11,797 bases of DNA from JBIYSM02 sp044759095 (lineage in GTDB: Bacteria > Bacillota > Bacilli > Brevibacillales > Brevibacillaceae), in assembly GCF_044759095.2 (NCBI RefSeq), contig NZ_JBIYSM020000069.1:1-11797 (forward strand), in the 5' to 3' direction. The notes below the pieces were generated by a model, which was not told the DNA's origin, searched no databases, and was given only the letters and a program-made list of their open reading frames with translations. A program made the position numbers and the translations under genes. Shown here piece by piece: positions 6,728-11,797 of the stretch. The stretch's first letter is position 1; every line of letters starts with the position of its first letter.

Positions 6728-7455
6728 AGAAACTGGTAATGATCGTGATTGCCGGGCTGCTCCTGCTCGCCGGCTGCGGAACGGAGGAACAGTCGTTTGA
6801 GCCGGCGGGGCCGATTGAAGTAGCCCTAAGCATTCAGCCAGAGGCACCGACCCTTCATGAAAACGCGACGTTTTCCGTCACTGTCACGCAAAATGGAGCG
6901 CTCGTAGATGATGCCAAAGAAGTAAAATTTGAACTATGGAAGGAAGGGCAGGAGCCTCACGAAATGCTCCCTGCCCAACCACAGGGACAGGGGGTTTATT
7001 CCGTCCAAAAAGCATTTGCCGAGCCTGGCACATACTACGTGATGTATCATGTGACCGCTCGGGACTTCCACAGCATGAAAAAACAGACGTTCACGGTCAC
7101 GGGTGGGCAGCCGCAGCCACAGCCTACAGCCGGACATGCACATGGCACCGATCACCACCACGGAGACGGAGTGGACTACCACTTCCAGCCCGACAGTCCC
7201 GTTCCCGCCAACGTTTCCATTCGCTGGTCTGTCCATCTGGCAAAAGAGGGGCAGCTGCTCGACAAGGCTGCCGTCCAGTTTGAGTACTGGAAAAACGGCG
7301 AAGAAAAGCATCAGTTCGTCGATGCGAAGGAAGCCTCGGCCGGTGAGTATCGTGCCCAGGTGACATTGCCCGCGCCTGGCGGCTATACATTCAAGGTTCA
7401 CGTGGAAAAAGGGACGATTCATGACCACAAAGAGTTTCCCGTTACAGCCCAATAA
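6724..7455 (+). CDS. Lipoprotein with two YtkA/FixH-like domains and a His-rich linker
   Basis: This 243-residue lipoprotein has a classical lipobox, LLAGC, with C18 as the lipidated residue. Two similar immunoglobulin-like modules of the YtkA/FixH type span about 30-127 and 155-242. The repeat is seen in FELWKEG (69-75) against FEYWKNG (186-192), and in GTYYVMYHVTARDFH (102-116) against GYTFKVHVEKGTIHDH (220-235). The modules are joined by a Pro/Gln stretch and a His cluster (H138, H140, H144-H146, H153). It starts with GTG, preceded by AAAGGAAA, and overlaps the SCO stop. FixH/YtkA proteins sit with oxidase or copper genes, so a role as an external copper-binding or oxidase maturation protein is likely but inferred. 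A strong terminator follows. Confidence 0.85.
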   Translation: MKKLVMIVIAGLLLLAGCGTEEQSFEPAGPIEVALSIQPEAPTLHENATFSVTVTQNGALVDDAKEVKFELWKEGQEPHEMLPAQPQGQGVYSVQKAFAEPGTYYVMYHVTARDFHSMKKQTFTVTGGQPQPQPTAGHAHGTDHHHGDGVDYHFQPDSPVPANVSIRWSVHLAKEGQLLDKAAVQFEYWKNGEEKHQFVDAKEASAGEYRAQVTLPAPGGYTFKVHVEKGTIHDHKEFPVTAQ

Positions 7456-7469
7456 CAACCTGTACCATA

Positions 7470-7497
7470 AAAACCCTTGCGTATGGCAAGGGTTTTT
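7470..7497 (+). terminator. Rho-independent terminator after the lipoprotein gene
   Basis: AAAACCCTTGC and GCAAGGGTTTT make an 11-bp stem with a 5-base loop, followed by T's. The A-run on the other side makes it potentially bidirectional. It ends the ctaG-sco-lipoprotein unit. Confidence 0.9.
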
Positions 7498-7612
7498 CCG
7501 TGTTCTGCTCATCCCCAAACATTCCCAGCAGATATTCAGCCAAATCTGTTGTATACCTAAGGTGAGGCGATCTGCCCACATACAGCTTCTATCCATGAAA
7601 GGTGGAGGAAAC

Positions 7613-9169
7613 ATGAACGTACCCGGTTCAAAAAAAGCACTCGCGATTCTCATGCTGGCAGTTGCGATGAACGCTTCCACCCAACCGGTTCTGGCTGTAT
7701 CTGACAGTCAACCAAACACGGTGGGAACAGTCACCGCAGCTGCCGTGCGATCCGATATCCGGATCATCGCAAACGGCAAGGAATTATCGTTCCCCGACGC
7801 TGCACCCTACATTGATTCCGGCAGGACGATGGTTCCCGTCCGCTTCGTCAGTGAAGCACTGGGAGCACACGTCGAGTGGAATGCAGCCGAGCAAAAGGTA
7901 ACCATTACGCATCAAGGCAAGACCATCGAGCTGACGGTCGGTCAAAAAACAGCGATGGTAAACGGAACAAAACTGACTTTGGATGCAAAACCGGTTGTGA
8001 TCAAGGGAAGAACCTTTGTGCCGCTTCGGTTCGTCAGCGAAGCATTCGGAGCAGACGTTCAGTGGAACGCGCCAGAACGCTTGGTCACCGTGAAAACGGC
8101 ACGTACCGAGGACACATCTGTACAGAACCCGAATACGCCGGAGAAAAAGCCGGAAGCGGGTGAACCCTTGACGATCAAGCAGGCCGTTCAGCTGGCTTTG
8201 GAGAGCAACAACGATTTACGCGCCGTTCGCCTTGATGCCAAAACCGCCGACATCAACGCACGCATGGTGAATGCCAAAGTGAAGGAAATTCCTGCCGAGA
8301 TGATTGAATCGTTAGAGATGGCCCAGCAGAAGTACGTCAACAATGCAAAGGCGCAGATGGCCAAAAAAGTGAATGAACTGTATCTGAAGGCCGCAGAGAG
8401 CAAGACGGTCCTGGCGACACAAAAAGCGTATTACGACGTGCTCAATGCAGAAGCAGACGTTCGGTTAAAAGAGCAATCTCTGAAGCGGTCGGAAGCGCAG
8501 GTAAAGGTTGCGGAAGCGTCCTTCCGGGTGGGAACCAGGGCAAAAACGGATGTTCTGCAGGCCCAAGCAGCTCTTTCCGGAGCCAAGGCAGCCCTGGCCG
8601 CATCCCGGAACAACCTGAACATCGCGCGAATGAAATTAAACGACATGATGGGGATAGATATCAATAAGCAGTGGTCGCTGTCCCAGGAGGATCTGACCAC
8701 ATCCGGACTCTCGATCGATTTGGACAAAGCCATTTCGCTCGCCGTTCAACAGCGGGCAGAGGTTTTGCAGAAGCAGGAAGAACTCAAAGTAGCAGAATTG
8801 AACCTGGAGTTAATCAGCAAGTACTCTGCTCTTTCCACCTATCAGGGAAGCATCAGCAAAAACGATGTGGAAAAAGCAAAAATTGCGCTGGAAGACGCCA
8901 AAAAAGCGGTTTCCGTAGAAGTTGCACAGGCCTATTACAATCTTCGCGCTGCCGAAGAAGCAGTTGATGCCAACCGAAAAGCGCTGGAAGCGGCCAGAGA
9001 AAACTACCGGCTGACCAACCTGCGGTTTGAGAACGGGCTGGGCACTACCTTGGAAGTAATCCAGGCGGAGGAAGAGCTGTCTGACCGCGAAAACAAATAT
9101 CAAACCGCGATTTACACCTACAACATTGGTGTTGTCAATTTCGAAAATGCCATCGGCAAGCCGTTATAA
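7613..9169 (+). CDS. Secreted Cu_amine_oxidN1 stalk domain fused to a TolC-like efflux domain
   Basis: This 518-residue protein starts with a signal peptide (1-28, ending PVLA). Residues about 46-165 form a copper amine oxidase N-terminal (stalk) domain. Its half-repeats are visible as MVPVRFVSEALGAHVEWN (73-90) and FVPLRFVSEAFGADVQWN (135-152). After a charged linker (164-185), residues 186-515 match the TolC/outer membrane efflux family. They are Ala/Glu/Lys-rich long helices in two halves, each with the hallmark turn: FRVGTRAKTDVLQAQAAL (304-321) and RFENGLGTTLEVIQAEEEL (471-489). The stretches between helices that form the outer-membrane barrel in TolC look very short (for example about 403-418), fitting a cell without an outer membrane. 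ATG at 7613 is chosen because AAAGGTGGAGG lies just before it and the signal peptide starts there; the frame is open farther upstream. It follows the copper/oxidase unit after a terminator. The function is unproven: possibly a wall-spanning channel or scaffold, or a wall-bound helical protein. Confidence 0.85.
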   Translation: MNVPGSKKALAILMLAVAMNASTQPVLAVSDSQPNTVGTVTAAAVRSDIRIIANGKELSFPDAAPYIDSGRTMVPVRFVSEALGAHVEWNAAEQKVTITHQGKTIELTVGQKTAMVNGTKLTLDAKPVVIKGRTFVPLRFVSEAFGADVQWNAPERLVTVKTARTEDTSVQNPNTPEKKPEAGEPLTIKQAVQLALESNNDLRAVRLDAKTADINARMVNAKVKEIPAEMIESLEMAQQKYVNNAKAQMAKKVNELYLKAAESKTVLATQKAYYDVLNAEADVRLKEQSLKRSEAQVKVAEASFRVGTRAKTDVLQAQAALSGAKAALAASRNNLNIARMKLNDMMGIDINKQWSLSQEDLTTSGLSIDLDKAISLAVQQRAEVLQKQEELKVAELNLELISKYSALSTYQGSISKNDVEKAKIALEDAKKAVSVEVAQAYYNLRAAEEAVDANRKALEAARENYRLTNLRFENGLGTTLEVIQAEEELSDRENKYQTAIYTYNIGVVNFENAIGKPL

Positions 9170-9190
9170 GCCCGCAGAGGGCAAATCTGT

Positions 9191-9216
9191 CCGCCCCGAG
9201 ACGATCCACGGGGCGG
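9191..9216. terminator. GC-rich hairpin between convergent genes
   Basis: CCGCCCC (9191-9197) pairs perfectly with GGGGCGG (9210-9216) across a 12-base loop, between the stops of the TolC-like gene and cotJC. T-runs are poor on both sides, so it may act as a weak two-way terminator. Confidence 0.5.
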
Positions 9217-9229
9217 GGGCTCAATCTCT

Positions 9230-9799
9230 TTAAAAAAATTTCTTTCGATCCCGTTCTTCTTTTAGCAATTCAACTGCCTCGCGAAATCTCTGAGAGTGAA
9301 CAATTTCCCGTTCGCGCAGGAATTTTAAACCGTCCATCAAATCCGGATCGTCGGTCAAGTCAATCAACCACTGGTACGTCGCACGGGCTTTTTCCTCGGC
9401 AGCGATGTCTTCGTAAAGATCGGCAATCGGATCACCCTTTGCCTGAATATAGGCTGCCGTCCACGGAACTCCGGATGCATTTTGATAGTACAGGGCATTG
9501 TCATGGCTGGCGTAATGATCCCCCAATCCGGCAGCCTCCATTTGTTCAGGCGTCGCGTCCTTGGTCAGTTTGTACACCATCGTTGCAATCATTTCCAGAT
9601 GAGCAAACTCTTCCGTTCCAATGTCCGTCAACAGCCCGATCACCTTGTTCGGTATCGAGTAGCGCTGGTTCAAGTAGCGGAGAGCGGCCGCCAACTCCCC
9701 GTCAGCCCCCCCGTATTGCTCCAATAAAAATTTGGCCATTTTCGGGTCACACTTGCTGACACGCACCGGGTACTGCAGTTTTTTCTCATAGATCCACAC
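9230..9799 (-). CDS. cotJC: CotJC, manganese-catalase-like spore coat protein
   Basis: This 189-residue protein belongs to the dimanganese catalase family, an inner spore-coat component that would break down hydrogen peroxide. The four-helix-bundle metal ligands are present: E35 (GADGELAAALRYLNQRY), E64 and H67 (GTEEFAHLEM), E135/E136 (DIAAEEKA) and H168 (REIVHSQ). Length matches B. subtilis CotJC. It starts with GTG, confirmed by GAGGAGAC just upstream. It is the last gene of cotJABC, 32 bases after cotJB, and is expressed in the mother cell if the promoter upstream of cotJA is right. Confidence 0.95.
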   Translation of the reverse strand: MWIYEKKLQYPVRVSKCDPKMAKFLLEQYGGADGELAAALRYLNQRYSIPNKVIGLLTDIGTEEFAHLEMIATMVYKLTKDATPEQMEAAGLGDHYASHDNALYYQNASGVPWTAAYIQAKGDPIADLYEDIAAEEKARATYQWLIDLTDDPDLMDGLKFLREREIVHSQRFREAVELLKEERDRKKFF

Positions 9800-9831
9800 C
9801 GCGATGTCTCCTCTCTCATATTATTGTCTCT

Positions 9832-10101
9832 CTATACCTGCCAGGGCCACGGCTCATCAACCCACTGCCATGGAAATCCGGAGTAACTGTGTCCCAGGTT
9901 CATCAGCGGTCCGTACATGGCCTCGAACTGCTGCGCAATCGCCCAACGCTGCTGAACGCCCTGATTGTACTGATTCACCGCGTCCATATCCTGTGGGTGC
10001 GTATCCAGATACAAATTCAGTTCGCAAAGGACAAAGTCAATGGCTTGCAGCTCCTCCAGCATTTGATAGAAGCGTTGGTCAACAGGCATACGCTCATTCA
10101 T
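9832..10101 (-). CDS. cotJB: CotJB spore coat protein
   Basis: This 89-residue protein matches CotJB, a small spore-coat partner of CotJA and CotJC. Features are an N-terminal helix (FYQMLEELQAIDFVLCELN), then LYLDTHPQD, and the Trp/Pro-rich end FPWQWVDEPWPWQV. The ATG at 10101 is chosen over an upstream in-frame codon because AAAGGGGTGA precedes it at proper spacing. It overlaps the cotJA stop by eight bases (10094-10101), indicating coupling. Confidence 0.93.
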   Translation of the reverse strand: MNERMPVDQRFYQMLEELQAIDFVLCELNLYLDTHPQDMDAVNQYNQGVQQRWAIAQQFEAMYGPLMNLGHSYSGFPWQWVDEPWPWQV

Positions 10102-10327
10102 AGCATTCACCCCTTTTCTTTTTGCCTTCTCGCCCCTCATACGGACTGAACAAAATGGGCCAAAGAACGCCAAACCTCAGAGCTTCCATGGGGGAAAGCT
10201 GGGGAAGGTTGGGGGGTTGGAACCCTAGAAACAGATGGGGCGGCACGTCATACCATTTGACTCGCTGGGGCGGACACGGATCAAACGGACTTACAAACGG
10301 TTGATAGAACCTGATTTGGGAATGCAA
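10094..10327 (-). CDS. cotJA: CotJA spore coat protein (TTG start)
   Basis: This 77-residue protein carries the CotJA core: SPFDPCPPQRVKWYDVPPHL, then GFQPPNLPQLSP, EALRFGVLWP and SPYE. The start is TTG at 10327, because a full AGGAGGT (10343-10337) lies nine bases upstream and the resulting length fits the family. An in-frame GTG at 10366 would add 13 residues containing the coding of that ribosome binding site. It also lies upstream of the predicted transcription start, so it is rejected. First gene of cotJABC. Confidence 0.88.
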   Translation of the reverse strand: MHSQIRFYQPFVSPFDPCPPQRVKWYDVPPHLFLGFQPPNLPQLSPMEALRFGVLWPILFSPYEGREGKKKRGECYE

Positions 10328-10360
10328 GACGAAGATACCTCCTCTTCCAGATGATTTTTT

Positions 10361-10396
10361 AGCCACTGTACTCTATGTACCATGGGCATCCGCCGT
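10361..10396 (-). promoter_or_regulatory. Candidate mother-cell (sigma-K/E) promoter of cotJABC
   Basis: On the minus strand CATAGAGTA (10377-10369) fits CATANNNTA, the sigma-K -10 pattern, and CATANNNT also suits sigma-E. An AC (10396-10395) lies 17 bases upstream, the sigma-K -35 pattern. In B. subtilis cotJ is sigma-E dependent, so the sigma-E/K choice is open. Transcription would start near 10361, just before the cotJA ribosome binding site. Confidence 0.5.
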
Positions 10397-10426
10397 GTTA
10401 GGCATCTGCCTGTTTTTTTGTGCATT

Positions 10427-10446
10427 AAAAAAGCTTCGATTGAAGC
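10427..10446 (-). terminator. Second minus-strand terminator upstream of cotJ
   Basis: On the minus strand GCTTC-AATC-GAAGC is followed at once by TTTTTT, a compact 5-bp stem, 4-base loop terminator. It lies about 35 bases after the first one and insulates cotJABC from the small gene upstream. Confidence 0.7.
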
Positions 10447-10480
10447 CCTCTCGAAGAAGCTGGTTCTTTCCGGAAAGTTT

Positions 10481-10510
10481 AAAACACCCCCTCACTGTCG
10501 TGAAGGGGTG
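10481..10510 (-). terminator. Terminator of the 48-residue small gene
   Basis: Minus-strand CACCCCTTCAC and GTGAGGGGGTG form an 11-bp stem with one U-G wobble and a GACA loop, followed by TTTT. It begins 10 bases after the small gene's stop. The wobble pairs only on this strand, which supports the direction. Confidence 0.8.
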
Positions 10511-10520
10511 ACTCGCACAT

Positions 10521-10667
10521 CTACTGCGCACGTTCGTGCGATGCTTCAACTGACTCTTTTTCTCCATCGTCCTGCAGCAGCGGAACATCGGTTTGTCCCA
10601 TTTTTTGCTTGGTCGGATACGCCCCTACTTGCTGCATTTCCACGTTAACTTGTTCCTTCCCCTCCAT
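10521..10667 (-). CDS. Small hypothetical hydrophilic protein, 48 residues
   Basis: This small open frame is too short for most default gene searches. It encodes a hydrophilic, Glu/Gln-rich protein with no Cys, no Trp, no signal peptide and no membrane segment: MEGKEQVNVEMQQVG, then AYPTKQKMGQTDVPLLQDD, and an acidic/His end (EASHERAQ). A full ribosome binding site, AAGGAGGTG, precedes the ATG by about five bases, and an intrinsic terminator follows the TAG. Those two signals make a real gene likely. A candidate -10 element lies near 10712-10695: GATACTA is one base from the sigma-G/F box CATACTA, and a weak housekeeping reading is also possible. I do not recognise the family. A small spore-associated protein is a guess from position beside cotJ. 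Confidence 0.7.
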   Translation of the reverse strand: MEGKEQVNVEMQQVGAYPTKQKMGQTDVPLLQDDGEKESVEASHERAQ

Positions 10668-10805
10668 GAAAGCACCTCCTTGCCAGACGACGTATACGAT
10701 AGTATCATTCCCTGCTGATCCAAATTTAGGCGCACTCTATCCGTTTCTCTGCTTATCTTGTGTATAGACGTTTATTCCAGTTGCACGACAAAGGATGGTT
10801 TGGTA

Positions 10806-11573
10806 ATGGATCTGGTCTTAACAATTGTCGGTTTGTGTGTCGGATTTCTGGTTGGCCTGACGGGAGTTGGAGGAGCTGCCCTATTGACTCCCATCTTGAT
10901 CATGTTGGGGATCCAGCCAACCATCGCTGTCGGCACCGATCTGGTGTACAATTCGATCACCAAAATCTTTGGAACGCTGCAGCATTGGCGTCAAAAGACG
11001 GTACACGCCCGGATTGCCGGTTATTTCGCGGTCGGCAGCATCCCAAGTGCGATACTTGCGGTGAACCTGATTCAATGGTTCGAAATTTACTTCGGCAGCG
11101 CGGATATCATCGTGAAAAAGCTCCTTGGATTTGCTCTGATCCTGATTCCCATTTCTCTTTTGCTAAAAAACGTCATTCGCAAAAGAAACCCTGCACCCGT
11201 TCAATGGAATGACGCCGAGTTGAAGAAAAAACGCAAAGGCATTGTGATGATCGGAGCCGCGCTGGGCTTTATTGTGGGTCTGACATCAATCGGAAGCGGT
11301 TCACTGTTTGCCCTCGCGCTGATGCATTACCTTCAACTGAACGGCAAGTACGTAGTGGGAACAGATATCGCCCACGCGTTTTTGCTGACAACCGCAGCAG
11401 GACTCGCGCACATGAGTTTTGGAACGGTGGATTTCTCTATTGTTTTTCAGCTCCTGCTCGGCTCCATTCCAGGCGTAATCGTCGGGAGCGTCCTGTCGAC
11501 GAAAATACCGACCGTCTTTCTGCGTTATGCCATTTCCGTCATTATCGTGGTAACCGGACTAAAATTAATCTAA
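10806..11573 (+). CDS. TauE/SafE-family anion permease
   Basis: This 255-residue membrane protein of the TauE/SafE (sulfite exporter, DUF81) family would move sulfite, sulfoacetate or another small anion. The family's internal duplication is clear: GLTGVGGAALLTP (17-29) against GLTSIGSGSLFAL (158-170), and VGTDLVYNSITKIFG (42-56) against VGTDIAHAFLLTTAAG (184-199). A charged cytoplasmic loop (121-145) divides the halves, and there are about eight hydrophobic segments in all. The ATG is chosen because AAGGAT sits nine bases upstream and the hydrophobic segment begins at once; the frame is open back to 10758. No downstream terminator is seen before the 143-bp repeat that starts 15 bases after the stop. 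The substrate cannot be assigned; copper or sulfur links are conjecture. Confidence 0.9.
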   Translation: MDLVLTIVGLCVGFLVGLTGVGGAALLTPILIMLGIQPTIAVGTDLVYNSITKIFGTLQHWRQKTVHARIAGYFAVGSIPSAILAVNLIQWFEIYFGSADIIVKKLLGFALILIPISLLLKNVIRKRNPAPVQWNDAELKKKRKGIVMIGAALGFIVGLTSIGSGSLFALALMHYLQLNGKYVVGTDIAHAFLLTTAAGLAHMSFGTVDFSIVFQLLLGSIPGVIVGSVLSTKIPTVFLRYAISVIIVVTGLKLI

Positions 11574-11588
11574 AGCTGAGGAAATGAT

Positions 11589-11731
11589 ATAAGAAAACCC
11601 ACCCGGTATTAGCTATCCTCGACCCACTCGGCGTTAGCTATCGCTGTGCCGAGTGGGGTCCCTTTCTTCGCCGGGCGGGGCCCCGAACACTTTTCTAGCG
11701 GCTGTATGGGATGTCCATATTTATAAATTCT
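11589..11731 (-). repeat. 143-bp structured repeat, copy 2
   Basis: Same element as at 74-216 in the same orientation, without insertions or deletions. The five differences are: base 19 (C to T, ends the outer stem), base 33 (between stems), base 59 (in the inner loop), and bases 130 and 135 (A/T-rich end). So the inner hairpin is kept intact. It follows the TauE-like stop by 15 bases. On the minus strand the outer stem again runs straight into TTTTCTTAT. The flanks of the two copies are unrelated, so the limits of the element are well set. Confidence 0.8.
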
Positions 11732-11797
11732 GGTGTATGAAATAATGTCCTTAAACAAAGGAAAATCCCCAGCGACTACGGAAAAAAGAAGTACCTG
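11732..11797. other. Unassigned end of window
   Basis: These 66 A/T-rich bases hold no frame with a ribosome binding site and no clear hairpin. Nothing here can be assigned. Confidence 0.4.

Noticed and set aside
6053..6847. Minus-strand 264-codon open frame opposite the SCO gene
   Set aside because: Antisense to a SCO gene with all copper ligands; no domain recognised.
7551..7565. ACCTAAGGT palindrome before the TolC-like gene as a copper regulator site
   Set aside because: Too short and not a match to CsoR, CopY or CueR operators as I know them.
7421..7612. Longer N-terminal extension of the TolC-like gene beginning inside the lipoprotein gene
   Set aside because: It would run through a strong terminator, and the ribosome binding site plus signal peptide mark 7613 as the start.
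10373..10588. Minus-strand 71-codon frame across the terminators upstream of cotJ
   Set aside because: It crosses two intrinsic terminators and overlaps the better-supported 48-residue gene in another frame.

Overview
The window looks like chromosomal DNA from an endospore-forming, Gram-positive (monoderm) Bacillota of the Bacillales, most like the Brevibacillus/Paenibacillaceae group. The evidence is a complete cotJABC spore-coat operon, strong AGGAGG-type ribosome binding sites, frequent GTG/TTG starts, lipobox lipoproteins and a caa3-type CtaG. The genus is inferred, not proven. No tRNA, rRNA, CRISPR array, transposase or integrase gene was found.

Layout. Positions 1-337 carry no gene. 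They hold a long inverted repeat (18-67) and the first copy (74-216) of a 143-bp structured repeat. Next comes a PPP-family metallophosphatase (338-1144, +), whose 3' end overlaps a convergent copper gene. On the minus strand, 3985-1129 encodes two exported copper-type proteins: a DUF4198-like protein, then a CopC-CopD fusion. A divergent control region (about 3986-4176) separates them from a plus-strand run that encodes a DsbB/BdbC-like disulfide oxidoreductase and a small membrane-anchored thioredoxin-like partner, followed by a terminator. A second unit encodes CtaG, a SCO copper chaperone and a double YtkA/FixH-domain lipoprotein, and also ends in a strong terminator. A secreted protein follows that joins a Cu_amine_oxidN1 (stalk) domain to a TolC-like helical domain.

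Convergent to it, on the minus strand, lies cotJA-cotJB-cotJC (10327-9230) with a likely mother-cell sigma promoter. Upstream of that is a small 48-codon gene (10667-10521) with its own ribosome binding site and terminator. A TauE/SafE permease (10806-11573, +) is followed by the second copy of the 143-bp repeat (11589-11731), in the same orientation and about 96% identical to the first.

How the genes fit together. The central segment (about 1.1-9.2 kb) reads as an envelope copper-handling and cytochrome oxidase CuA/CuB maturation locus. CopCD and the DUF4198 protein would bind or move copper across the membrane. SCO, CtaG and the YtkA/FixH lipoprotein would handle copper for cytochrome oxidase. 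The BdbC/thioredoxin pair may set the redox state of SCO or CuA cysteines. The TolC-like protein is the least expected member, because this type of cell has no outer membrane. The phosphatase, spore-coat and permease genes appear to be unrelated neighbours.
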